A DNA stretch of 5,726 nt from Lachnospiraceae bacterium (GTDB taxonomy: Bacteria > Bacillota > Clostridia > Lachnospirales > Lachnospiraceae). The DNA is taken from NCBI GenBank assembly GCA_017412265.1, contig JAFPYK010000198.1, positions 1-5,726 of the forward strand. The letters run 5' to 3'. Both the position numbers and the translations under genes were made by a program. Below the pieces are notes generated by a model, which saw only the letters and a program-made list of their open reading frames with translations, had not been told where the DNA came from and did no database searches. Positions 1 through 5,726 of the stretch are shown in pieces (the stretch's first letter is position 1; each line of letters starts with the position of its first letter).

Positions 1-641
1 ATGATCCGGTGACGACCACCGATGAGCTGATCCCTTCGGGCGAGACCTCGTCTTACCGGTCGAATCCTCTGGGACTCGCGGATTTTGCGCTCTCCAGAAA
101 GGATCCGGCTTATGTCGGCCGCGCGAAGGAGATCCAGAAAGCCCAGAAGGCCGTGGAAGCGGACAAATGCCCGGTCACCGAGGTTCCGGAGCTTAAGGAC
201 GTCATGGCCGTAGTGCACGCGAGGTTTGAGGGCGTGAAACGCGCGAACCTCGGATTCGGCAGCACGATCTTCGCGGTCAAGCCCGGCGACGGGTCCGCGA
301 GAGAACAGGCGGCCTCCTGCCAGAAGGTTCTGGGCGGCTGGGCCAATATCGCCAATGAATATGCCACCAAGCGTTACCGCAGCAACCTGATCAACTGGGG
401 CATGCTTCCGCTTGTCACGGACAACGACCATGAGGCGCTGCCTTTCGCCAACGGCGACTATCTGCTGCTGCCCGGGATCCGGCGCGCGGTGGAAGAGAAG
501 GAAGATGAGATCAAGGCGTATGTGCTGACCAGAGATTGCGAGGAGACGACCCTTCATCTGGGCGCTCTGACCGATGAAGAGAGACAGATCATTCTGGATG
601 GCTGCCTGATCAACTATAACCGGAATATCTCCGGAAGATGA
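1..641 (+). CDS. Aconitase-family hydratase, C-terminal part (5' end outside window)
   Basis: This is the swivel-domain end of an aconitase-type [4Fe-4S] hydratase. The open frame enters from the left edge (first full codon at base 3, reading DPVTTTDELIPSG), so the GTG at base 9 is internal and not the true start. About 212 residues are visible of a protein that in this family is usually over 700 residues. DPVTTTDE matches the segment that opens the swivel domain. GDGSAREQAA (residues 93-100 onward, counted from base 9) matches the aconitase GxGSSREHAA loop with the catalytic Ser and substrate-binding Arg; the second Ser is Ala here. The RGN...RGTF block of classical aconitases is not visible. 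The SYRSNP and KRYRSN...GMLPL stretches resemble, from memory, the E. coli YbhJ-like branch, whose substrate is unsettled. The iron-sulfur cysteines lie upstream and cannot be checked. True aconitase remains possible. The ABC exporter pair follows after 26 bases. Confidence 0.85.
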   Translation, partial: DPVTTTDELIPSGETSSYRSNPLGLADFALSRKDPAYVGRAKEIQKAQKAVEADKCPVTEVPELKDVMAVVHARFEGVKRANLGFGSTIFAVKPGDGSAREQAASCQKVLGGWANIANEYATKRYRSNLINWGMLPLVTDNDHEALPFANGDYLLLPGIRRAVEEKEDEIKAYVLTRDCEETTLHLGALTDEERQIILDGCLINYNRNISGR

Positions 642-650
642 GGAGCATGT

Positions 651-657
651 AAGGGAG
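651..657 (+). promoter_or_regulatory. Ribosome binding site for first ABC half-transporter
   Basis: AAGGGAG lies 10 bases before the ATG at 668. It is the only purine-rich site in the 26-base gap after the hydratase stop and supports that start. No promoter or terminator is visible in this gap, which suggests read-through from the hydratase gene. Confidence 0.7.
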
Positions 658-667
658 ATACAGACCC

Positions 668-2410
668 ATGTTTAGCTACTTGAAACAATACCGCAAGGAG
701 AGCATCCTCGGGCCGCTCTTCAAGCTGCTGGAGGCGGCGATCGACCTGATCATCCCTCTGGTGGTCGCGCAGATCGTGGACAACGGTATCCGCACGCACG
801 ACCTGCCGTTTATCCTGAAGATGGGCGGACTGATGATCGGGCTCGGCATCGTCGGACTGGCATTTGCCATCACGGCACAGTATTTTGCCGCGAAGGCCGC
901 AACCGGATATGCGACGGCGGTCCGCCTGGACCTGTTCCGCAAGATCAATGAGCTCTCTTATGCGGAGCTTGATAAAGTCGGCACGTCGACGCTGATCACC
1001 CGGATCACGAGTGACATCAATCAGGTGCAGAGCGGCTTAAACCTTGCACTGCGCCTGCTACTTCGTTCTCCGTTCATCGTCTTCGGCTCGATGATCATGG
1101 CTTTCCGGGTCAATGCGAAGGCTGCGATGACATTTGTCGTGATTATTCCGGCACTTGCCATCGTGGTCTACGGGGTCATGCTCCTGACCATGCCTTACTA
1201 TAAGTCGATCCAGCAGAAGCTCGACAAGGTACTGCTGAAGGTTCGTGAGAATCTGGCGGGCGTGCGCGTGATCCGGGCGTTTAACCGCCAGGAGGAGGAG
1301 AAAAAGGAGTTTGATGAGGCGACGACGTCGCTGATGAAGACGCAGATGGTCGCTGGCAGAATCTCCGGGATCATGAACCCGCTGACCTATGTGATCATCA
1401 ACTTCGGCATCATCGCGGTTGTGTGGCTCGGCGGCAAGGAGGTCGCGGACGGTGTCATCACGCAGGGCGCGGTGATCGCCCTGGTCAATTATATGTCGCA
1501 GGTCCTGGTCGAGCTGGTGAAGCTTGCGAACCTGATCGTCTCGATCTCGAAGGCGCTCGCGTGCGCCGGCCGGATTCACGCGGTGCTGCGGATGGAGAGC
1601 TCTGTCAAGGAAGCCTATCCGGCATCCGAGGAGTACGTGGAGGGAGCACCGAAGGTGGAATTCGACCACGTCAGCTTCACCTATGCGGGGGCGAAGAAGG
1701 AGTCCCTGTATGACGTGGATTTTAAGGCGCAGACCGGACAGACCATCGGAATCATCGGCGGTACCGGAAGCGGCAAGTCCAGCCTGGTGAACCTGATCCC
1801 GCGTTTTTATGACGTGACGCAGGGCGCGGTCCGGCTGGACGGCGTCGACGTGCGGGAGCTTCCGCTGGAGAAGGTGAGGGAGCAGATCGGCATCGTGCCC
1901 CAGAAGGCGGTGCTCTTCGCGGGAACCATCCGCGACAATATGCGGTGGGGCAAGAGGGATGCGACCGATGAGGAGATCGAGGCGGCTCTTGAGACCGCGC
2001 AGGCAAAGGAGTTCGTGGACCAGCTCGAGAAGGGCCTGGATACGAAGATCCTGCAGGGAGGCAAGAACCTCTCCGGCGGACAGAGACAGAGGCTTACGAT
2101 CGCCCGCGCCCTGGTGCGCCGGCCGCAGATCCTGATTCTGGACGATTCGGCTTCCGCGCTGGATTTTGCGACAGACGCGAAGCTTCGCCTGGCGCTGCGT
2201 GACCTGATGAAGAAGGAGACCGGGATGACGGTCTTCCTCGTGTCGCAGCGCGCGACAACCATCAAGGACGCGGACCAGATCCTCGTCCTCGACGACGGTG
2301 AGCTCGCCGGTGCCGGCACGCACAAGGAGCTGCTGGGAAGCTGCGAGGTCTACCGTGAGATCTGCCTGTCCCAGTTATCGAAAGAGGAGGTGGAGCGCGA
2401 TGAAGAATGA
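668..2410 (+). CDS. ABC exporter half-transporter, subunit with degenerate ATP-site residues
   Basis: This 580-residue protein is a fused membrane and ATPase subunit of a type IV (drug-exporter-like) ABC transporter in the inner membrane. Six likely membrane segments fall near residues 12-38, 52-74, 132-148, 152-173, 236-257 and 268-295. The nucleotide-binding domain has A-loop Tyr339, Walker A GGTGSGKS (364-371), Q-loop Gln412, a canonical LSGGQ signature (468-472) and Walker B ILILD (488-492). The residue after Walker B is Asp493 instead of the catalytic Glu, and the switch-loop His is replaced by Gln527 (VSQR). These changes are typical of the non-catalytic half of heterodimers such as TM287/288 and LmrCD. 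The ATG at 668 has a good ribosome site and gives the usual family N terminus. The gene overlaps the partner gene by 11 bases. The substrate (drug, lipid or peptide) cannot be told from sequence. Confidence 0.95.
   Translation: MFSYLKQYRKESILGPLFKLLEAAIDLIIPLVVAQIVDNGIRTHDLPFILKMGGLMIGLGIVGLAFAITAQYFAAKAATGYATAVRLDLFRKINELSYAELDKVGTSTLITRITSDINQVQSGLNLALRLLLRSPFIVFGSMIMAFRVNAKAAMTFVVIIPALAIVVYGVMLLTMPYYKSIQQKLDKVLLKVRENLAGVRVIRAFNRQEEEKKEFDEATTSLMKTQMVAGRISGIMNPLTYVIINFGIIAVVWLGGKEVADGVITQGAVIALVNYMSQVLVELVKLANLIVSISKALACAGRIHAVLRMESSVKEAYPASEEYVEGAPKVEFDHVSFTYAGAKKESLYDVDFKAQTGQTIGIIGGTGSGKSSLVNLIPRFYDVTQGAVRLDGVDVRELPLEKVREQIGIVPQKAVLFAGTIRDNMRWGKRDATDEEIEAALETAQAKEFVDQLEKGLDTKILQGGKNLSGGQRQRLTIARALVRRPQILILDDSASALDFATDAKLRLALRDLMKKETGMTVFLVSQRATTIKDADQILVLDDGELAGAGTHKELLGSCEVYREICLSQLSKEEVERDEE
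2385..2390 (+). promoter_or_regulatory. Ribosome binding site that sets the start of the second ABC subunit
   Basis: AGGAGG, a perfect Shine-Dalgarno core, sits inside the end of the upstream ABC gene, 9 bases before the ATG at 2400. It fixes the start there and rules out the in-frame ATG at 2298, which would add 34 residues of low-complexity, Arg/Ser-rich sequence read from the upstream gene in another frame. Confidence 0.85.
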
Positions 2411-4163
2411 TGCATCCAGAAAAACCATCCGCCGTGTCCTCCGCTATATCAGAAAATACAGGATTTACGTGATCCTTTCGCTGGTGCTTGCGCTGGTGAC
2501 GGTCGCCACGACGCTCTATGCACCGATCCTGGTCGGGTATGCGATCGATGAGATCGTCAGCAAGGGAGAGGTCCATTTCGACGCGCTGCTCGCGATCCTT
2601 AAAAAGATCGCCATTGTAATCGGAATCACGGGAGTCTCTCAGTGGCTGATGAATCTGTGCAATAACCGGATCACCTTCCGCGTCGTGAAGGATGTCCGTA
2701 CCAGGGCGTTCTTCCACCTCGAGAATCTTCCGCTGAGATATGTGGACTCGCATCAGTACGGCGATGTTGTGAGCCGCGTGATCGCGGACGTCGACCAGTT
2801 CTCGGACGGCCTGCTGATGGGATTCACCCAGTTTTTCACCGGCATCCTGACGATCTTCGGAACGCTCGGATTCATGATCTGGCTGGATATTCGCATCGCG
2901 CTCGTCGTGGTGCTGGTCACGCCGTTATCGCTCTTTGTCGCGGCATTTATCGCGAAGAAGACGTATTCGATGTTCCAGCTGCAGTCCGGCACACGGGGCA
3001 AGCTGACCGGCCTGATCAATGAGATGGTGGAGAACCAGACCGTGGTCCAGGCATTTCATTATGAAGATGAGGCGATCGGCCGATTCTCCGTGATCAATGA
3101 GGAGCTGAGGCAGCACAGCCTGCGGGCGACATTTTTCTCCAGCATCACCAACCCTTCGACGCGTTTTGTCAACAGCCTTGTCTATGCGGGCGTGTGCATC
3201 TGCGGCGCGGTGGTTGCGATGAACGGCGGGATCTCCGTCGGTATTCTTTCGTCGTTTTTAAGCTATGCAAACCAGTATACAAAGCCGTTTAATGAGATCT
3301 CCGGCGTTGTGACGGAGCTTCAGAACGCGCTGGCATGCGCCGCACGGGTCTTCGAGCTGATGGACGAGGAGCCGCTGACGCCGGAACCTGCGGACGCGGT
3401 ACGGCTGGAGAGCCCCGAGGGAAGCGTACAGATCGAGGATGTGGACTTCTCGTATGATCCGGAGAAGCCGCTGATTCAGGATCTGAATCTCTCGGTCAGG
3501 CCCGGACAGCGCATCGCGATCGTCGGCCCTACCGGCTGCGGCAAGACGACGGTCATCAACCTGCTGATGCGGTTCTACGATGTGAATGAGGGGCGCGTCT
3601 GCGTGGACGGAACGGATATCCGGGACATGACCAGGGCGAGCCTGAGAGCCGGCTACGGTATGGTGCTCCAGGAGACCTGGCTGAAGGCCGGCACGATTCG
3701 CGAGAATATCGCGTACGGGTGCCCGGACGCTACGGAGGAAGAGATCGTCGCGGCCGCGAAGGCTGCGCACGCGCACAGCTTCATCCAGAGAATGTCGGAC
3801 GGCTATGACACCGTGATCACGGAGGACGGCGGCAACCTGTCCCAGGGACAGAAGCAGCTTCTGTGCATCGCGAGGGTGATGCTGAAGCTTCCGCCGATGC
3901 TGATCCTCGATGAGGCGACGTCGTCGATCGATACCAGAACCGAGATCAAGATCCAGAAGGCATTTGCCCAGATGATGAAGGGAAGGACGAGCTTCATCGT
4001 GGCTCACCGGCTCTCCACCATCAAGGAAGCGGACCGGATCCTGGTCATGAACGCGGGCAATATCATCGAACAGGGAACGCACGAAGAGCTGCTGGCACAG
4101 AACGGCTTCTACGCGAATCTGTACCGGTCGCAGTACATCCATACCGGGCGGGCACAGGCTTAA
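2400..4163 (+). CDS. ABC exporter half-transporter, subunit with the intact catalytic Glu/His
   Basis: This 587-residue protein is the partner membrane-ATPase subunit of the exporter. Likely membrane segments lie near residues 20-46, 64-86, 138-160, 164-184, 252-274 and 278-297. The ATPase domain shows A-loop Tyr352, Walker A GPTGCGKTT (376-384), Q-loop Gln424, Walker B LILD (501-504) followed by catalytic Glu505, and switch His536 (VAHR). Its signature is LSQGQ (480-484), not LSGGQ, so the second Gly is missing. In a head-to-tail dimer, this altered signature would face the upstream subunit's Asp/Gln site, and the upstream LSGGQ would face this subunit's Glu/His. That gives one weak and one working ATP site. 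The start at 2400 is chosen over 2298 because of the AGGAGG site and the family N terminus. The 11-base overlap suggests coupled translation and matched amounts of the two subunits. Multidrug or lipid export is the family norm, but the cargo here is unknown. Confidence 0.95.
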   Translation: MKNDASRKTIRRVLRYIRKYRIYVILSLVLALVTVATTLYAPILVGYAIDEIVSKGEVHFDALLAILKKIAIVIGITGVSQWLMNLCNNRITFRVVKDVRTRAFFHLENLPLRYVDSHQYGDVVSRVIADVDQFSDGLLMGFTQFFTGILTIFGTLGFMIWLDIRIALVVVLVTPLSLFVAAFIAKKTYSMFQLQSGTRGKLTGLINEMVENQTVVQAFHYEDEAIGRFSVINEELRQHSLRATFFSSITNPSTRFVNSLVYAGVCICGAVVAMNGGISVGILSSFLSYANQYTKPFNEISGVVTELQNALACAARVFELMDEEPLTPEPADAVRLESPEGSVQIEDVDFSYDPEKPLIQDLNLSVRPGQRIAIVGPTGCGKTTVINLLMRFYDVNEGRVCVDGTDIRDMTRASLRAGYGMVLQETWLKAGTIRENIAYGCPDATEEEIVAAAKAAHAHSFIQRMSDGYDTVITEDGGNLSQGQKQLLCIARVMLKLPPMLILDEATSSIDTRTEIKIQKAFAQMMKGRTSFIVAHRLSTIKEADRILVMNAGNIIEQGTHEELLAQNGFYANLYRSQYIHTGRAQA

Positions 4164-4169
4164 GCCCGG
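4144..4169 (+). other. Inverted repeat across the stop codon of the second ABC gene
   Basis: CCGGGC (4144-4149) is the exact inverse complement of GCCCGG (4164-4169), with a 14-base loop that contains the TAA stop. No T-run follows, so it does not look like a standard intrinsic terminator. In GC-rich DNA a 6-base match like this can arise by chance. Confidence 0.3.
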
Positions 4170-4192
4170 AAGAATTTAGAGCATGTGAACCG

Positions 4193-4208
4193 CCGCCCGG
4201 GAGGGCGG
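4193..4208 (+). other. Perfect 6-bp GC hairpin with a GGGA tetraloop
   Basis: CCGCCC (4193-4198) and GGGCGG (4203-4208) pair perfectly around GGGA (4199-4202), a GNRA-class tetraloop. The hairpin begins 30 bases after the ABC stop. No T-run follows (next bases GAAGTCTGAG), so it could be a 3'-end stabiliser, a Rho-dependent stop element or part of the folD leader, but it is not a textbook terminator. Confidence 0.45.
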
Positions 4209-4233
4209 GAAGTCTGAGAGGGCCGATCGGAGC

Positions 4234-4246
4234 CGGAGCGTCTCCG
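4234..4246 (+). other. Small 5-bp hairpin in the folD leader
   Basis: CGGAG (4234-4238) pairs with CTCCG (4242-4246) across a three-base CGT loop. It lies immediately before the alternative stem-loops at 4247-4292 and could stack on them in RNA. Alone it is weak evidence for a functional structure. Confidence 0.3.
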
Positions 4247-4292
4247 TTCTGCCCGGGTGCAGAAGGCAGATGCCGCAGGGCGCTGCTTTCTG
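4247..4292 (+). promoter_or_regulatory. Two mutually exclusive stem-loops, possible attenuator-like element
   Basis: Stem one pairs TTCTGC (4247-4252) with GCAGAA (4259-4264) around CCGGGT. Stem two pairs CAGAAGGCAG (4260-4269) with CTGCTTTCTG (4283-4292): ten pairs, nine Watson-Crick and one G-U (4265 with 4287). Its loop holds a small inner GCC/GGC stem (4272-4274 with 4279-4281). The middle strand is shared, so only one stem can form at a time. That is the layout of attenuators and riboswitch expression platforms. No T-run follows stem two, and the folD ribosome site lies 24 bases further on, so how it would act is unclear. Confidence 0.35.
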
Positions 4293-4315
4293 ACAAATGC
4301 AAACGCTTCGGGAAT

Positions 4316-4319
4316 GGAG
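4316..4319 (+). promoter_or_regulatory. folD: Ribosome binding site that favours the ATG start of folD
   Basis: GGAG ends 5 bases before the ATG at 4325. It overlaps the alternative in-frame GTG at 4319, which therefore cannot use it. This favours the ATG and a protein two residues shorter than the longest reading. Confidence 0.65.
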
Positions 4320-4324
4320 TGGAT

Positions 4325-5170
4325 ATGATCATTGACGGTAAAGAAATCTCCGGACAGATTAAGAAGGAAGTCAGGGACAGGGCCGAGGAGCTTAAGAGCA
4401 GAGGCGTGGAGCCCGCGCTCGCGGTCGTCCTGGTCGGTTCGGACCCGGCTTCTGCGGTATATGTGAGAAATAAAAAGAAGGCCTGTGAGGCCTGCAGCAT
4501 CCGTTCGGAGTCCTATGAGCTCCCGGAGGAGACCACGCAGGAGGAGCTGCTTGCACTGATCGCCGAGCTCAATGAGAGAGAGGATATCGACGGGATCCTG
4601 GTGCAGCTTCCGCTGCCGAAGCACATCGACGAGCAGACCGTGACGGAGGCGATCCGCCCGGAGAAGGACGTGGACGGCTTCCATCCGGTCAATGTCGGCA
4701 AGCTGTCGATGGGCCTTCCGGGCTTTGTCTCATGTACGCCGGCGGGAGTGATCCAGATGCTCAAACGGTCCGGCGTGGAGATCACGGGCAAGGAGTGCGT
4801 GGTTGTCGGCCGGAGCAACATCGTCGGTAAGCCGATGGCGATGCTTCTGCTGCTAGAAAACGGGACGGTGACGGTCTGTCATTCGCGGACGAAGAACCTG
4901 AGCGAGGTGACGCGGCGCGCGGATATCCTGGTGGCCGCGGTCGGCAAGCCGAAGTTCTTCCACGCGGATGATATCAAGGAAGGCGCGGTTGTCATCGATG
5001 TGGGCATCCACCGGATGGAAGACGGACACCTCTGCGGCGACGTGGATTACGCGGATGTCGCTCCGAAGGCGTCTCTGATCACGCCGGTGCCCGGCGGTGT
5101 CGGCCCGATGACGATTGCCATGCTGATGCACAACTGTGTGGAAAGTGCGGCGAGGAGATGCCATGAATGA
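4325..5170 (+). CDS. folD: Bifunctional methylenetetrahydrofolate dehydrogenase / methenyltetrahydrofolate cyclohydrolase
   Basis: FolD is a cytosolic enzyme that oxidises 5,10-methylene-tetrahydrofolate with NAD(P)+ and hydrolyses the methenyl product to 10-formyl-tetrahydrofolate, feeding purine and formyl-methionine synthesis. The 281 residues match the usual family length. Key sites: Tyr46 and catalytic Lys50 in the YVRNKKKACE segment, Gln94 in DGILVQLPLP, Asp117 in KDVDGFHP, the cofactor motif GRSNIVGKP (162-170), and PGGVGPMT (256-263). Each of Tyr46, Lys50, Gln94 and Asp117 lies four residues before its E. coli counterpart (Tyr50, Lys54, Gln98, Asp121), so both activities should be intact. 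The start is set at the ATG (4325) because of the GGAG site; GTG at 4319 is possible. The stop overlaps rimO by 8 bases. The upstream leader has inverted repeats that may regulate it. Confidence 0.97.
   Translation: MIIDGKEISGQIKKEVRDRAEELKSRGVEPALAVVLVGSDPASAVYVRNKKKACEACSIRSESYELPEETTQEELLALIAELNEREDIDGILVQLPLPKHIDEQTVTEAIRPEKDVDGFHPVNVGKLSMGLPGFVSCTPAGVIQMLKRSGVEITGKECVVVGRSNIVGKPMAMLLLLENGTVTVCHSRTKNLSEVTRRADILVAAVGKPKFFHADDIKEGAVVIDVGIHRMEDGHLCGDVDYADVAPKASLITPVPGGVGPMTIAMLMHNCVESAARRCHE
5153..5157 (+). promoter_or_regulatory. rimO: Ribosome binding site for rimO inside the end of folD
   Basis: AGGAG lies 5 bases before the ATG at 5163, within the last codons of folD. It supports the rimO start and an arrangement in which ribosomes finishing folD can restart on rimO. 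Confidence 0.75.
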
Positions 5171-5726
5171 GAAGATCTGCTTTGTATCTCTGGGGTGCGA
5201 TAAGAACCTGGTTGACTCGGAGATCATGCTGGGGCTGTGCAGGGACGCGGGATTTGTCCTGACCGATGATGAGACCGAGGCCGACGTGGCCGTGGTCAAT
5301 ACCTGCTGCTTCATCCACGACGCGAAGGAGGAGAGCATCCAGACCCTTCTGGAGCTCGGACAGCTCAAGACCGAAGGGCATCTGAAGGTCCTGGTGGCCT
5401 GCGGCTGCCTCGCACAGCGGTACGCGAAGGAGATGAGGGAAGAGATCCCGGAGGTGGACGCCCTGGTGGGCACAACCGCATTTGACCGGATCGTGCCTGT
5501 GATCCGCCAGGCCCTGGAGGGCAGCCGCGCGGAAGCGATCGCGGATCTGAAGCAGCTTCCGGTGCCGGAGGTGCGCAGGGTCAATACGACCGGCGGCTAT
5601 ACTTCGTACCTGAAGATCGCGGACGGATGCGACAAGCACTGCACGTACTGCATCATTCCGAAGATCCGGGGTGATTTCCGCAGCGTGCCGATGGAGCATT
5701 TGCTGAAAGAGGCGGAGGAGCTCGCG
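5163..5726 (+). CDS. rimO: Ribosomal protein S12 methylthiotransferase, N-terminal part (3' end outside window)
   Basis: RimO is a radical-SAM enzyme with two [4Fe-4S] clusters that adds a methylthio group to the beta carbon of a conserved Asp in ribosomal protein S12. The first 188 codons are visible, of a protein usually near 440 residues; the rest of the radical-SAM barrel and the C-terminal TRAM domain lie beyond the edge. The N-terminal methylthiotransferase domain shows the VSLGCDKNLVDSE block, with Cys12, Cys48 (NTC) and Cys82 (GCLAQRY) as likely ligands of the auxiliary cluster. The radical-SAM CxxxCxxC is at Cys156, Cys160 and Cys163 in DGCDKHCTYCIIP. The LVDSE and AKEES signatures favour RimO over the tRNA enzyme MiaB. 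Two extra cysteines sit beside ligands (Cys49 and Cys80). The gene overlaps folD by 8 bases, and the AGGAG site supports the ATG start. Confidence 0.95.
   Translation, partial: MNEKICFVSLGCDKNLVDSEIMLGLCRDAGFVLTDDETEADVAVVNTCCFIHDAKEESIQTLLELGQLKTEGHLKVLVACGCLAQRYAKEMREEIPEVDALVGTTAFDRIVPVIRQALEGSRAEAIADLKQLPVPEVRRVNTTGGYTSYLKIADGCDKHCTYCIIPKIRGDFRSVPMEHLLKEAEELA

Larger units (their letters stand above)
4164..4324 (+). promoter_or_regulatory. Intergenic region and possible structured folD leader
   Basis: This 161-base gap is the longest non-coding stretch in the window. It is GC-rich and dense in inverted repeats: 4193-4208, 4234-4246, 4247-4264 and 4260-4292. The last two share bases and cannot both form. 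I see no clear -35/-10 pair and no T-rich tract, so neither a promoter nor an intrinsic terminator can be placed with confidence. folD genes are sometimes controlled by ZTP riboswitches, and folate genes by tetrahydrofolate riboswitches. I looked for their conserved blocks and did not find a convincing match. Whether folD has its own promoter here or is read through from the ABC genes is undecided. Confidence 0.4.

Noticed and set aside
1058..2323. A 421-codon open frame on the minus strand within the first ABC gene
   Set aside because: It lies wholly antisense to a clear ABC transporter gene, its translation is rich in Arg, His, Leu and Asp with no recognisable motif, and long antisense frames are expected in GC-rich coding DNA.
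2298..2399. A 34-residue N-terminal extension of the second ABC subunit
   Set aside because: It is read inside the end of the first ABC gene in another frame and is unlike family N termini, while a perfect AGGAGG sits 9 bases before the ATG at 2400.
3258..4142. A 294-codon open frame on the minus strand within the second ABC gene
   Set aside because: It mirrors the ATPase domain of the second subunit, has the same shadow composition, and shows no domain of its own.
4290..4318. A -35-like CTGACA (4290-4295) as a folD promoter
   Set aside because: No -10-like hexamer lies at the right spacing, and transcription would start at or past the ribosome site, leaving no leader.
4164..4324. ZTP (pfl) or tetrahydrofolate riboswitch upstream of folD
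   Set aside because: The ZTP blocks (ACUGGCG, GGGGAG and CCGCCUGGGCA in that order) and the tetrahydrofolate block near its CCGCUCC end are not present in a convincing form. The CTGCCCGGG...GGCAG stretch is only superficially like the ZTP 3' block. A covariance-model search would settle this.
4297..4335. A 12-codon open frame overlapping the folD start
   Set aside because: It lacks a ribosome site, is out of frame with folD and runs through the folD start; it looks like chance.
4853..5699. Two minus-strand open frames (4853-5584 and 5079-5699) over folD and rimO
   Set aside because: They are antisense to well-supported genes with catalytic motifs in place, and neither shows a motif or a ribosome site of its own.

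Overview
This is a plus-strand, GC-rich bacterial stretch with no mobile element, CRISPR array, tRNA or rRNA. It carries five genes in two tight groups. Strong AGGAGG-type ribosome binding sites, short stop/start overlaps and the family types (aconitase-type hydratase, heterodimeric drug-exporter-like ABC pair, a 281-residue FolD, and RimO with NTCCF and ACGC motifs) suggest a GC-rich member of the Clostridia, perhaps Lachnospiraceae-like. That placement is inferred from family resemblance and is not proven.

Layout: (1) The window opens inside the C-terminal part of an aconitase-family hydratase, ending at 641. (2) After 26 bases come two ABC exporter half-transporters (668-2410 and 2400-4163) that overlap by 11 bases. 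Their motifs are complementary. The first has a proper LSGGQ signature, but Asp replaces the catalytic Glu and Gln replaces the switch His. The second has the proper Glu and His but a changed LSQGQ signature. This is the pattern of an asymmetric heterodimer with one consensus and one degenerate ATP site. (3) A 161-base gap (4164-4324) holds several inverted repeats, including two mutually exclusive stem-loops just ahead of folD. (4) folD (4325-5170) overlaps rimO by 8 bases, and rimO runs off the window end at 5726 with 188 codons visible.

The hydratase and the exporter pair could share a transcript, given the 26-base spacing. folD and rimO look translationally coupled. FolD makes 5,10-methenyl- and 10-formyl-tetrahydrofolate, while RimO consumes S-adenosylmethionine to modify ribosomal protein S12, so both relate loosely to one-carbon metabolism. 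I found no clear new biological system. The items most worth a second look are the folD leader, which matches no riboswitch I could recognise, and the asymmetric ATP sites of the exporter.
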